Shown here: one piece after another, positions 8,545-17,846 of the stretch | Position numbering within the stretch: position 1 is the stretch's first letter | Layout: each line of letters begins with the position of its first letter | Origin: a virus | Strand: one strand, 5' to 3' | Length of the DNA stretch: 43,023 bases | IMG/VR virus record: IMGVR_UViG_3300030098_005123 | Coordinates: 1 to 43,023 of that record | Program-made: the position numbers and the translations under genes | Notes under the pieces: model-generated | The model's input: only the letters and a program-made list of their open reading frames with translations | Databases searched by the model: none | What the model was told of the DNA's origin: nothing

Positions 8545-11500
8545 GAGAAGTTCTGTCCGACAACTACGCCATAAAGTGAAGCACCACCGTCAAATGTTTG
8601 GAAACTATAGATATCCGTCTTAAGTCCAACACTAACGACTGAAGGAGTAATTCCACCACTCCATGATATAGGAATTGGAGTACCACCCGAAGTCTGCTTG
8701 AAGGTGTTAATTCCAACAGGATAAGCAGTAGAAGATTGTTGTATCTTCAGAGTAAATGTGGTGTAATCGTCACTATCTAGTCTATTAGAAAGAACAAACT
8801 CCGTAATTCCTTCTGAAGTAGTAAGATCAAACGCTCTACTCTTGCTTAAATCTAATGTAACAACACCAGAGGTAGAAGTAACCGTCGTGACTTTCTCATA
8901 GTAATCATTTAGTTTTGTTCTTGCACCAATATCAACGGTGGCCTGATTATCAGGGGAAGAAGATGCAATACCAACCTTACCATTCTCATGATGTATTGCA
9001 GTACCACCTGCACCAACATAAAATTCACCATTAACTGTCTGTACTCCAACAACTATACTTCCATCAGAATCTGATAGATTAACATCTGTAGCACTAAGAA
9101 CTGTTGCTCTAACAGTTGCAAGTGTAGCAACTCCAACAAATTGTGAATCACCCTCTACATAAAGGTCACCACTATTACCTGTAGAACCACCCTTAATTTC
9201 TAAACTAAATTCAGGATTTGTAGTTCCTAATCCCACATTCGTTGATACTGTATTGATACCAGCATCAGTTCTAGTCCACTCAGAGTCAGCAGGTAAGTTT
9301 GTAATATTAGAACCATCACCAAATAATTGAGAAGCAGTGATAATACCAGTCGCTTGAATACCACCATAAACATCCAACTTAAACACTGGAGATGTAACAC
9401 CAACACCTAAGGATCCAGCAGCAGAAACGATAACTGTAGAACCAGAACCTATTTGTAACTCATTAGCATTTGGTGTTGTAGTTCCAATACCAACCTGATC
9501 GAAGATGCTGATGTCTGCAGTATCAGACATACTTACATCACCAAACTTTCTCCATCCATTCTCAACTGTAAATACCCAACCAACACTTCCACCAGAGGAA
9601 GGATCGCTGAAGAACTTAATGTCTCCTGGGTTTCCATTTACAGTTGGAGTAGTATTGATAACTGAAACTTCTCTAGCAACAGTCGCATTACCTTGAATAA
9701 AGAAGGAGTTTGCTTCAATACCACCTTCACCAAGTGAAGTTACTTTCTTATTGAATAGAACAGGACCATCAAATTCAGAGATGATGTTACTGTCTGTACC
9801 ACCCTCAACCTTTAGTGAACGACTTACGGTGACTTCTAGTGGAGTGATAATATCCAATCCAACTGCAGTTCCAGAAGCGATATCTAAATCTTCACCAGTT
9901 ACAGTAGCAATTGGTGCATCAACAACCTCTTCTTGTCCAGTAGTAGAGTTAACTTTCTTATTACCAACATAGAAGTTACCCTTGTCATTCATGCCTGTGT
10001 AGACATTGACACCACCACTCTTCTTAAGTGATTGAGCAAGAAGTTCTTGCTTATCAGTCAATACTCTATCAATCTTATCTGGTAATGCAGTTGAGTAGTT
10101 ACCAGGCCCGAATCCAACATACTCAAATGTATGACCTGATGCACGTAGAATAGAGTTCCTTCTAAATTCTGTAGCAATCGGAGATACAACCTTAACAACA
10201 GAACCATCTACATGAGTAGAGCGTCTAGTTCCAAGTTGTCCTCTTAACACTGTGACTGCGTTAGTTCCCCCAACAGGAACAGTTGCAACACGCATTATCT
10301 CTTCATCAATCTGAACATAATTTCCTTGCTGTATTCCACTATTGAAGGAGTTAGTAATCTCAACAGATGTTCCAGTCTTAGTAGACACCGCAGCATTCAA
10401 GGTAGTTGTAATACCTGAGAGGATTGGAACCATTCTAGAACTTAGATTCTCATTTTCCAATGAGATAGCACCATCATTTGCAGCGTAACCTTTCTTAAGT
10501 GCAATAAATGTTCCAAATCCTGTCTCTGTTGGAGACTCTGTACCAATACCAAGAGTAACCTTGAATGTTGTCACTCCCACAACCTCAGTTACTCTAAAGT
10601 TACCAGCATATGCTGTGTTAGCAGTACCAGTGAAGTTAAGAACATTACCAACAGCAACACCATGAGCAGTATTACCAGAACCAACTGTTGCAATACCACT
10701 TAAATGATCATATTCAAAGAATGTAATACCAATACCAGGACCAGCATTAAACATCATTGCACGAGCACATGCCGTGGCTCCAATACCTGTGGTACTCGCA
10801 GCACCAATACCTGTCAAAGAAGATCCAGTTGATACCTGTACTTGCTTACTCTCACCTACAGTGTATCCAGTAACTTGATAGTTTGTATTACGTGAACTAT
10901 AAGTATTAGATGTGACACCTAAAACTTCAATAGAATCATTAGTGTTATCAAAGAGAGAAAGAACTTCTACTGTACCTTGAACAAATCCTGTCGTAGTAGC
11001 AATACCAGTAACTGCCATTGTATTACCAATAGCAAATACAGAACCAGGATTGATGATACGAATAGAAGTGATACCACCAATAGCATCTACATCAACCTCA
11101 GCAGTAGCAGACTTTCCAACTGTTGAAGATCCAATAGCAGTTAAAGTTGCGTTATAAAGAGTTCCAGCAGCACCACTACCATATCCAAATCCAGTAGATC
11201 CAAGTCCAACTGATTTGACACCAAATAATCCGTGATCCCTATCTGTGTGTATAGTATGAGAAGTGCCAACTACAATATCACTAACAATATCAGTAATACC
11301 AAGTCCAACTTTAGAATCACGTCCAAATCTAATGAGATTTTCTTTAGTTACTGATTTTTTAAGATCATTAGTTAATACTTCACCAATATTATCAGGTGTA
11401 GCAAAACTTCTTGCAAAATCTGGATCAGAATCAATATTATCCCTATCAATCTGTGGGAATAAATCGATGACATTCTGAGAGAATTTCTCAGTGCTAAATG

Positions 11501-14411
11501 GACTTATATTAGGACTGTTAGAAGAATTTAATATTGTTAAGTGATAAACACCATCCTGTTGATCCTTAACATGCTTCTTAATTTCTGTAGATTTATAAGT
11601 ATAGAAATTAGTTGCATAGTTTTTCTTCTTGAAGTATGGAAGATTGATGGTCCTTGTACTAGTGTCATTATCAAATGTACCTGGGTCATCAGATAGAGCA
11701 ATTGAGAATGACCTATCAGAAACAATACCAGTGACTTCTTTCTTGAAGTTGTATCCAGATGTTCCAACACCAGTCGTATTATTAGAACTTACAATATTAA
11801 GTATTTGAACCTCAGCACCAGTTTCTAAATTGTGTGGAATCTCAGTTGTAATGGTAGCAATACCAGTGGTGCTGTTATAGTTTGCATCAGCAATGAATCT
11901 CTCATTACGCTGCTGAACAGCATTAGTAAGAGTAACTAACTGAATATTTGCTGTAGTTTCAATGTCACTACAACTTTCTTGAATTACATATCCATCAATA
12001 GGAGGACGTGCAGAAGATACACCAGCAGGAACTACATATCGAGCTCGATATAAGGTATCCTGTTGTGATCTGTCATCAGATCTTCTACTAATATAACTTC
12101 TAGGAGTGTTAGTTCCTATGGCAGTAGAGAATCCAATAACAGTAGAGAAAATATTATTTTCTGTAGCAGCCGTAGCAACGTTTACATACCACTGCTTCTC
12201 TCCAGTATCATATTGAACTGGATGACCTACATCACCAGCAAGTTTATCAGAAACTCTAGACTCAATAGTAATAATACCACCCTTATTATTAAGAGTAGCA
12301 AAATTGTCAGCAAGTGCGTCTGTTTCGTTTTGTGCTAACTTAACCTGATTAGCACCCAAACTACTGTCAATGTTTGTATCAATAACGTTGTAAGTTAATT
12401 TCTCTTCAATACCGTCTGGTAAATGACCATTTTCAGCGATGACCCTAACACTTTCTCCAGATAAGAAGTTATGATCGGCAGTTAGAGTTAAAATACTATT
12501 AGTGATACTATTGATACCAACAGCAGACCTATCAAGTGTGAATGACTTTATAGAACTGGATTCTTCAGATGAGAATGCAGTGTTATTCATTATGATTCTG
12601 GCACTATACTCAGTGGTAACACCAGCAATAGGAAGAAGAACTTTTAATCTATCATCCTTTTTAGCACCTAAACGGAAACCTTGTAATACAGTTTCGGGTT
12701 TAACGTCTGCGTTAGTTTTGTCGTGAAGATATAATCTTGATGTATTACCTACACTAAGAGTTTTAGTGACATCTAAAGATACAAATTCTAATGTGGCATC
12801 AGATGTTGTAATATCTTTAGGAGGTATAATATGTGTAATATATCCTACATCATCTCTCGCAAAAGCATCAGCTTTGAATCCATCAGCAATAAGTGCAGTA
12901 GCACCAAAGTTAGAGTTAGAGTTCGTGATAGATTGGTCACCACCACTTTCTGCTAAGAAATGACCATTGAATCCAACACCAAAACAAGATACAATCTGTA
13001 GAACTGCATCGTTAGCACAACGAATATGATAGTTACTATAAGATGGTTTATATCTCGCAAGTGAATTAGCAGCGATATTATCTACTGTGGTGCTATCATC
13101 ATATACTCCAGAAGTAGTATTGTACTTAACAAATGCCTTCTGATCCTTTTGTAAGGATATACCAGTGAACTGGGCAGCAACCATAGACTTAAATCCAGTT
13201 GCTTTTGCACCATCAGCATTCATACCACCCATTCCAAATACGGAGAGGAGTGAGCAGTTAAAGATATATGGTGAAGCAGAACTTACAGTATCAACCTGTA
13301 ACTCTGCTTTAGCATTAGATGGAGTTTCAAATAGAGTTGATGGAATCACATCTACTTCGTAAGTAAATGTAGTAGAACCAGAACCTACACTAGCAACAGT
13401 TCTTTGTCCATTGTATCCAGACGCAGTAACACCCTCGATACGTAATGGCATATCAACTGTGAGTCCTGTAAGAGCAGTAACAGTCTCAACAGTAATAGTA
13501 GTATTACCAGTTACACCATCACCAGAACGAATAGAATTAATACCTACAGAACCACCCTTAGGTCCAACAATTCTAGTCTCATCAATAACAGGCTCAATAT
13601 CTACATTTCCAGAAGGGAAGTCTGGTGATATTGGTCTACCAGATGCGTCATCATAAACGTCAGATATTTTGTAGTAATAGTTGTTAAGGTCAGTGAAATC
13701 CTTAGATACATTCAAGAAACTATCATTGACATCAATATTATTAACACCATCTGCATATTCAAATACAGTTAGTTTATGATGAGAGAAGTTAGGTAAGAAT
13801 GTATTCTTTGTATAATCCTTATATGCTTGCCCTGTTGGACTAGCATCAAAAATACTGAACTGCCAGAAATAACATCCACCTGTTACTCTGAATATAGCAG
13901 AACTCTCAACATTTGCATTTTCAGGGTCAGGAACATATTTTGGTCTAATTTTAGTTTTACGAAGATCTAGACCAACAATAGAAGTACCACGTGGTACAAT
14001 AACACCACCATGAATACTGTTTAACTGGTAGAGGACGTTATCTGCTGATTCTAGGTCAAAGTTTGATGTAAGGTCAAATGGGGATATTGCTAGTCCAGTT
14101 GTGCCATCTCTACTTGTATATTCTGCAGTTCCACCTCCACCATCGTTTGCGATAAAACCTGGTCTATTATCTATTACATGATCACCTGGATACAACAAGA
14201 TTGTAGTTTGTGCAAAGCGGTCATTTGATAATCCTGTCTGATAGGAAAATCTTGATGCTTCTACTAGAGCACGTTGAATTGTCTTAAACGGACGTGTCAG
14301 TGAGTTACCCTGATTCTCGATACTATCAGTCGCATCCAGATCAGTAGGGTTTACATATAATATATTTCCCCTGACACTCTTAAGGAAATTTTGCAGACGA
14401 CTAAGAGGCAT
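8541..14411 (-). CDS. very large virion structural/tail-fibre protein (1956 aa)
   Basis: The largest gene in the window. The N-terminus (MPLSRLQNFLKSVRGNILYV) leads into a pectate-lyase-like start (LYVNPTDLDATDSIENQGNS, RPFKTIQRALVEASRF, TTILLYPGDHVIDN), typical of a right-handed beta-helix. The same opening is conserved in large structural proteins of cyanomyoviruses. The middle is long and Thr/Ser-rich with many TGIATxT turns. The last 450 residues carry fibre repeats (DQVGIGTTTPNANELQIG, SLGVGVTSPVFKLDVYGG, VGLGTTNPEFSLEIKG). It has a TATAAATA promoter 55 nt upstream and is the first gene of the minus-strand fibre transcript. Probably a long fibre or baseplate-periphery protein; which T4 protein it replaces cannot be told. 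Confidence 0.8.
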   Translation of the reverse strand: MPLSRLQNFLKSVRGNILYVNPTDLDATDSIENQGNSLTRPFKTIQRALVEASRFSYQTGLSNDRFAQTTILLYPGDHVIDNRPGFIANDGGGGTAEYTSRDGTTGLAISPFDLTSNFDLESADNVLYQLNSIHGGVIVPRGTSIVGLDLRKTKIRPKYVPDPENANVESSAIFRVTGGCYFWQFSIFDASPTGQAYKDYTKNTFLPNFSHHKLTVFEYADGVNNIDVNDSFLNVSKDFTDLNNYYYKISDVYDDASGRPISPDFPSGNVDIEPVIDETRIVGPKGGSVGINSIRSGDGVTGNTTITVETVTALTGLTVDMPLRIEGVTASGYNGQRTVASVGSGSTTFTYEVDVIPSTLFETPSNAKAELQVDTVSSASPYIFNCSLLSVFGMGGMNADGAKATGFKSMVAAQFTGISLQKDQKAFVKYNTTSGVYDDSTTVDNIAANSLARYKPSYSNYHIRCANDAVLQIVSCFGVGFNGHFLAESGGDQSITNSNSNFGATALIADGFKADAFARDDVGYITHIIPPKDITTSDATLEFVSLDVTKTLSVGNTSRLYLHDKTNADVKPETVLQGFRLGAKKDDRLKVLLPIAGVTTEYSARIIMNNTAFSSEESSSIKSFTLDRSAVGINSITNSILTLTADHNFLSGESVRVIAENGHLPDGIEEKLTYNVIDTNIDSSLGANQVKLAQNETDALADNFATLNNKGGIITIESRVSDKLAGDVGHPVQYDTGEKQWYVNVATAATENNIFSTVIGFSTAIGTNTPRSYISRRSDDRSQQDTLYRARYVVPAGVSSARPPIDGYVIQESCSDIETTANIQLVTLTNAVQQRNERFIADANYNSTTGIATITTEIPHNLETGAEVQILNIVSSNNTTGVGTSGYNFKKEVTGIVSDRSFSIALSDDPGTFDNDTSTRTINLPYFKKKNYATNFYTYKSTEIKKHVKDQQDGVYHLTILNSSNSPNISPFSTEKFSQNVIDLFPQIDRDNIDSDPDFARSFATPDNIGEVLTNDLKKSVTKENLIRFGRDSKVGLGITDIVSDIVVGTSHTIHTDRDHGLFGVKSVGLGSTGFGYGSGAAGTLYNATLTAIGSSTVGKSATAEVDVDAIGGITSIRIINPGSVFAIGNTMAVTGIATTTGFVQGTVEVLSLFDNTNDSIEVLGVTSNTYSSRNTNYQVTGYTVGESKQVQVSTGSSLTGIGAASTTGIGATACARAMMFNAGPGIGITFFEYDHLSGIATVGSGNTAHGVAVGNVLNFTGTANTAYAGNFRVTEVVGVTTFKVTLGIGTESPTETGFGTFIALKKGYAANDGAISLENENLSSRMVPILSGITTTLNAAVSTKTGTSVEITNSFNSGIQQGNYVQIDEEIMRVATVPVGGTNAVTVLRGQLGTRRSTHVDGSVVKVVSPIATEFRRNSILRASGHTFEYVGFGPGNYSTALPDKIDRVLTDKQELLAQSLKKSGGVNVYTGMNDKGNFYVGNKKVNSTTGQEEVVDAPIATVTGEDLDIASGTAVGLDIITPLEVTVSRSLKVEGGTDSNIISEFDGPVLFNKKVTSLGEGGIEANSFFIQGNATVAREVSVINTTPTVNGNPGDIKFFSDPSSGGSVGWVFTVENGWRKFGDVSMSDTADISIFDQVGIGTTTPNANELQIGSGSTVIVSAAGSLGVGVTSPVFKLDVYGGIQATGIITASQLFGDGSNITNLPADSEWTRTDAGINTVSTNVGLGTTNPEFSLEIKGGSTGNSGDLYVEGDSQFVGVATLATVRATVLSATDVNLSDSDGSIVVGVQTVNGEFYVGAGGTAIHHENGKVGIASSSPDNQATVDIGARTKLNDYYEKVTTVTSTSGVVTLDLSKSRAFDLTTSEGITEFVLSNRLDSDDYTTFTLKIQQSSTAYPVGINTFKQTSGGTPIPISWSGGITPSVVSVGLKTDIYSFQTFDGGASLYGVVVGQNFS

Positions 14412-14465
14412 CTTCTTTATAACCAGGTATTTGCTATATTTTATTTAGTAAATAGAAGAGGAACC

Positions 14466-14473
14466 TATTTATA
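14466..14473 (-). promoter_or_regulatory. T4-type late promoter TATAAATA for the fibre operon
   Basis: Exact TATAAATA on the minus strand in the 65-nt gap between divergent genes, 54 nt before the start at 14411. A second near-match, ACTAAATA, lies closer to that gene on the same strand. The plus-strand gene starts three bases beyond the octamer. Confidence 0.65.
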
Positions 14474-14476
14474 GCT

Positions 14477-14737
14477 ATGGACATACAAAAGATTGCATCG
14501 ACTGGAACAGCAGTCGCAGTTCTTGGAACTGGAACGATTGTTGGTGGAAATCATGTGATTGATAAACAAACTGGAGGACCAGAAAGAAGAGCAAAAGCAG
14601 AAGAAACTACACTACGTCAAATAGTAAGAGAAGAAATCAAGGAGGCATTAATTATTGCTTGGCCTGAATCAACTGGTGCTATCACAGGTTTGAATGAACC
14701 AAACACTGACTATCGTAATCAAGTACCTCAAAAATGA
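14477..14737 (+). CDS. small membrane-associated protein, unknown
   Basis: 86 residues. Residues about 6-27 are a Gly/Ala/Val-rich hydrophobic stretch (ASTGTAVAVLGTGTIVGG). A charged helical segment follows (RRAKAEETTLRQIVREEIKE), then a polar tail. A purine-rich AAGAGGA lies about 14 nt before the ATG. It is translated together with the next gene, whose ATG overlaps its stop (ATGA). The pair runs opposite to both neighbouring operons. I do not recognise a function; a membrane-anchored or virion-associated partner of the 300-aa protein is the natural guess. Confidence 0.7.
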   Translation: MDIQKIASTGTAVAVLGTGTIVGGNHVIDKQTGGPERRAKAEETTLRQIVREEIKEALIIAWPESTGAITGLNEPNTDYRNQVPQK

Positions 14738-15636
14738 TACCTGACATTATAGTTAACGGCATAAACGTAACCGTTAGAGAAATTCGTGATAACGATAATA
14801 TTGACATTCGTATGAATAATGTCAGAGATATTAGAGTTGTCAATAGTGGAATTAGGCAAATTGCTGATAATCGTATCTGGTTAAGACAACAACCAAATGC
14901 AATTCCACAAAATGTTCCTGTTACTACAAGAATAGGAACTCCTGTTGTTAATATGCCTGGTTGTGTCAAAGCACACAAAGAGAATGCTAAAAATCCAGCA
15001 AATAGAAATAAAATGCTGGTAGATAACGATCCTGAAGGAAATGTTGTCTTATGTGATAATGGAATGCCATATTATAATCCACCTGACTATGATTATAGAG
15101 ATTTAACTTGGAGAACTATCTATGGAGATGCACCAATAGCAGAAGGTATAGACACAGGTGATCCTCCTCCTCCACCAAACACTCCTAGCACTCCAGGTGC
15201 TCCTAGAACACCTTCTACAACAAAAGAGGATGTTCCATGCCCTCCACCCAATGCAAGGCGTGAGGGAGACTTAAATCAAGCAGGTACAGAAAAAGTAACA
15301 GGATATGAACTACAGAGAGATCCTAATAACTATGAACAATTTATTTGTGTAACCTTATGGGAAGATATTTCATTTGCAGAGCGATATTTACCCTCTGTTA
15401 ATGTTATAACAACTACAGCTGGGATTGCTGCTGTGGCAACGACATCCGCCCTACTTGCCAAACCCCTAGCAGATTTGCTCCTGAAGGTGATAAAACCTGT
15501 TGTGAAGAAAACTCTTGCGAAGGTTCAGAAGATGCTTGGGAAGAAGGAGAAGATTCTTTCTCTTCAGGAGAGGAAGTTGAAGCAGAAGGAAGCGAACGCT
15601 GCTGTGAAGGCTGCTCGTCTTCTGAAGGGAAGTTAA
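14734..15636 (+). CDS. conserved cyanophage-type protein with C-terminal hydrophobic segment and basic tail
   Basis: 300 residues. The N-terminal 60 residues are Asn/Asp/Arg-rich (NGINVTVREIRDND). Residues 143-160 are proline-rich. Residues 222-252 are hydrophobic and could span a membrane (ITTTAGIAAVATTSALLAKP). Residues 253-300 form a Lys/Glu/Gln-rich amphipathic tail. The last 224 nt overlap the 3' end of the convergent gene at 15413-16537, and codon choice changes there to AAG, GAG and CAG where the rest of the gene prefers A-ending codons. The stop is TAA at 15634-15636. Function unknown; the position beside exported proteins suggests a membrane or virion-surface role. Confidence 0.72.
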   Translation: MIPDIIVNGINVTVREIRDNDNIDIRMNNVRDIRVVNSGIRQIADNRIWLRQQPNAIPQNVPVTTRIGTPVVNMPGCVKAHKENAKNPANRNKMLVDNDPEGNVVLCDNGMPYYNPPDYDYRDLTWRTIYGDAPIAEGIDTGDPPPPPNTPSTPGAPRTPSTTKEDVPCPPPNARREGDLNQAGTEKVTGYELQRDPNNYEQFICVTLWEDISFAERYLPSVNVITTTAGIAAVATTSALLAKPLADLLLKVIKPVVKKTLAKVQKMLGKKEKILSLQERKLKQKEANAAVKAARLLKGS

Positions 15637-16537
15637 GTTGAGGTAAATCGTGTGAATGAGGTAGTATCTTACCAGGTGGTGTAACAACTACCACATCTGC
15701 ACATACACTATGGTAAGGTGATTTGGGATGGAACATAATTCCAGCCTTCATGAGTTCACCACAATTTTTGAGACGGGCTATCTCAAAATCTAACCGCTTA
15801 TTAGCAGTCAATTGCTTTTGTTGCTCTATTTGAGTAGTTGCAGCCTGTTTACACAATTTCTGTAATTTCTTATCAAGTGGTATTGATAGAGTAGCAGATA
15901 ATCCAATATTAAAATTATTATTAGCAACCATGTCAGTTCTTACTGGTTTATCCCATATCTTACTACCAGGATTATCTGGTATACCATCAGGACCATCTAC
16001 TTCTATCTCATAAGGCATATCCGCACCATCAGCATAATAACGAATTGGATCTCCATCATCATCCAACATTATACTTCCATCGGGATTTTGTTTAACACTA
16101 TTATCATACCAATTCTCTTCAATAGGTATCTTATTTCCATCATCATCTAACAAATAATCACCCATTGTACCATCAGCATTATTTGGACCTCTCTTCCACC
16201 CATCATACCAAGGATAATTCTTTACAGTGATAGTTTGAGTGGTTATTTTTCCAGTAAAATCTGTATTATCATACTGTGGTTCTAGATAAGTCCTCTCAAA
16301 AGGATCTTTCCATGAATTACTATACTGAATATATGGTGTTGCGTTAAAAGTAGAACCTTGACAAGATATCTGATTACCGTAAGTGTTAGTTACGTATGGA
16401 CCTTGTAAAACCTGAATAGCTTGGTTCGTTACTGAGCCTGAACTATTAGCTATAGGATTAGCAGTTGCTGATACTCCACCAACATTCTCTGCTAATGCAA
16501 CGGTGGGATTGACTAAACTTAGTAGTGAAGCCCCTAT
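15413..16537 (-). CDS. exported conserved protein without a canonical start codon
   Basis: The frame encodes a protein that looks conserved: a signal-type segment (GASLLSLVNPTVALA, cleavage before ENVGG), then SATANPIANSSGSVTNQAIQ and LQGPYVTNTYGNQISCQGST, and near the end NKRLDFEIARLKNCGELMKA and FHPKSPYHSVCADVVVVTPP. No ATG, GTG or TTG precedes the signal segment in frame for about 100 codons back into the neighbouring gene. The start given here is an ATA that overlaps the upstream TAG (AATAG); it is a guess. A -1 frameshift out of the upstream gene, an unusual initiator or a sequence error are alternatives. The last 75 codons are Ser/Pro/Glu-rich and antisense to the convergent gene. The frame stays open upstream to an ATG at 16849, but that part is a shadow of the neighbour. 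Confidence 0.6.
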   Translation of the reverse strand: MGASLLSLVNPTVALAENVGGVSATANPIANSSGSVTNQAIQVLQGPYVTNTYGNQISCQGSTFNATPYIQYSNSWKDPFERTYLEPQYDNTDFTGKITTQTITVKNYPWYDGWKRGPNNADGTMGDYLLDDDGNKIPIEENWYDNSVKQNPDGSIMLDDDGDPIRYYADGADMPYEIEVDGPDGIPDNPGSKIWDKPVRTDMVANNNFNIGLSATLSIPLDKKLQKLCKQAATTQIEQQKQLTANKRLDFEIARLKNCGELMKAGIMFHPKSPYHSVCADVVVVTPPGKILPHSHDLPQLNFPSEDEQPSQQRSLPSASTSSPEEKESSPSSQASSEPSQEFSSQQVLSPSGANLLGVWQVGRMSLPQQQSQL

Positions 16538-17004
16538 TGCGTAAAGGTGCTTGTTGTGTCTGTGACGCTTTTTATAGTGGTTACTCTTTGTATTATAGTT
16601 TGGTTGGTCATCCCTGGCCCAGAATAACTTTGGGTAAATTGAAATGCTCCTCCAGGATTTGATATGGTGAAACTTCCTGCACTGTCCATATCCAAAGAGT
16701 CGAACGTACTCGTCAATACGCCCGTTGCTCCGTCGCTGCTTCCGTTTGTTCCTGTTTGTGGTGTTATTGTCACCGTGGAATTGTTGACGTTGGGATTCAA
16801 CGGTTGTCCGTCGTTTTCGATCCCATGGCCAGTCACACTGTATTCCCATCCTGTCCTATAATCAATGGAATTTATGGTTTCCGTTACTGTAGATTCAGTT
16901 TCGGTATGGCTCGTCATTGAGCCCTGTTGAAAATTGGGGACCACAGGGACTGCTCTTGCAACCCCTGGAATTAATAACAAAGATAGTAGAAGAAACTTCT
17001 TCAT
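16534..17004 (-). CDS. exported cyanophage protein
   Basis: 156 residues with a clear signal peptide (MKKFLLLSLLLIPGVARA, cleavage before VPVV). The mature part begins NFQQGSMTSHTETESTVTET and ends MTNQTIIQRVTTIKSVTDTT, Thr/Ser-rich and beta-type. The start follows GAGGTAG with good spacing and lies 4 nt after the upstream stop. Codon use in the middle (about 16640-16930 on the plus strand) is markedly G+C-richer than in the neighbours, with TCG, GTC and ACG frequent. The function is unknown. It lies in a run of exported products and its stop overlaps the possible start of the next gene, so the two are probably co-translated. Confidence 0.75.
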   Translation of the reverse strand: MKKFLLLSLLLIPGVARAVPVVPNFQQGSMTSHTETESTVTETINSIDYRTGWEYSVTGHGIENDGQPLNPNVNNSTVTITPQTGTNGSSDGATGVLTSTFDSLDMDSAGSFTISNPGGAFQFTQSYSGPGMTNQTIIQRVTTIKSVTDTTSTFTQ

Positions 17005-17008
17005 ACTA

Positions 17009-17569
17009 CTACCTCACGGTCACCTCTGATACAACTTGTCCAGTAGCTGTAGTACCAGCACCGCCAGCTGTTAAAGTTATTGCTCCATCTGTCGCAATAG
17101 TACCAGCTAAGGTAGCAGCCATTCCACCAGCACTAGTTGTAGTCTGACCGAAAGTAGGTAAGTGCTCAATAGTACCAAAGTTGTTAGAACCAGCAGCATT
17201 AGTAACTTCATTGTCACTATTATATGTAACTGGATCATAGGTAATTTCAGTACCAGCAGTTAGTGCAACAGGAGCATCACCTTGGGTGAATGCTTCCGTA
17301 AGGCTAAATGCATCACCAGCTGTAGTGACAGTGTATACACCATCAGTATGTCCAGCAGCTGCAGTTGCAGTTGCAGCAGTCAATCCACCCATAGTACCAG
17401 CAGTAATATTACTACCCTGCACACTGTAAGTTGAACCAATTCTAGTTGCAGCTGAAGCTGCAGCATCAACTGTCAACTGAGTACTAGCAGAGATACGATG
17501 AACAATATCTGCTCTTGCACCAGTAGCACCCAAAAATAATAATGAAGTAATCAATAAGATTTTCTTCAT
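17009..17569 (-). CDS. exported Ala/Thr/Gly-rich protein
   Basis: 186 residues. The signal peptide is MKKILLITSLLFLGATGARA, with cleavage before DIV. The mature chain is low in charge and very rich in Ala, Thr, Gly and Ser (TAATATAAAGHTDGVYTVTT, AGGMAATLAGTIATDGAITL), consistent with a repetitive beta structure on a surface. It has no Cys. It is first in a run of at least two, probably three, consecutively exported products. There is no clear late octamer upstream; the 55-nt gap to the preceding small gene holds only AT-rich sequence. Function unknown; it may be delivered to the cell envelope or assembled on the virion. Confidence 0.72.
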   Translation of the reverse strand: MKKILLITSLLFLGATGARADIVHRISASTQLTVDAAASAATRIGSTYSVQGSNITAGTMGGLTAATATAAAGHTDGVYTVTTAGDAFSLTEAFTQGDAPVALTAGTEITYDPVTYNSDNEVTNAAGSNNFGTIEHLPTFGQTTTSAGGMAATLAGTIATDGAITLTAGGAGTTATGQVVSEVTVR

Positions 17570-17624
17570 TTTAAGATATACGCTTATGCTTAATATATAG
17601 GAACTTTTACTCTTGAAGAGAATA

Positions 17625-17768
17625 TTAAGTTAAATCTACTTTTCTTAATTTTTCAAAATATGTCGTTTCTAGTGGTTTTTGAGACTTTATAAAATTACCA
17701 TCTTTTATTTCATACCCGTAGTATTTGCATATTTCCAAATAAAAGTCAGAATACTTATCTTCAGTCAT
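17625..17768 (-). CDS. 47-aa protein preceded by a shared leader element
   Basis: Read directly: ATG at 17768, TAA at 17625-17627. The protein begins MTEDKYSDFYLEICKYYGYE and ends FEKLRKVDLT; it is rich in Tyr, Lys and Glu and soluble in appearance. There is no Shine-Dalgarno sequence; instead the 45 nt upstream match, block for block, the sequence before the 53-aa gene at 36846-37007. Coding status is supported by that shared upstream element, sensible composition and fit within an otherwise empty 277-nt gap. Function unknown. Confidence 0.6.
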   Translation of the reverse strand: MTEDKYSDFYLEICKYYGYEIKDGNFIKSQKPLETTYFEKLRKVDLT

Positions 17769-17772
17769 TTGT

Positions 17773-17811
17773 AAAAAAGTAATAGGGCAAAAAATACTCA
17801 GAATTTTTTTT
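17773..17811 (-). promoter_or_regulatory. two-block leader element, copy A (possible middle promoter)
   Basis: On the minus strand AAAAAAAATTCTG, 13 nt, then CTATTACTTTTTT, ending 4 nt before the ATG at 17768. Both 13-mers and the 13-nt spacing are identical in copy B at 37011-37049. If TATTAC acts as a -10 hexamer, the upstream block falls near -30, where T4 middle promoters have the MotA box. Confidence 0.5.
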
Positions 17812-17846
17812 CGGGCTTTTATGGAATCAAAAGCTAAAATAATATA

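Noticed and set aside
14682-14978. 98-aa open frame on the minus strand
   Set aside because: Antisense to the start of the 300-aa plus-strand gene; hydrophobic, shadow-like composition and no ribosome site.
16538-16849. N-terminal 104 residues of the long open frame that ends at 15413
   Set aside because: They are the -1 frame of the 156-aa exported gene; Arg/Asn/His-rich composition and lack of a ribosome site make translation from 16849 unlikely.
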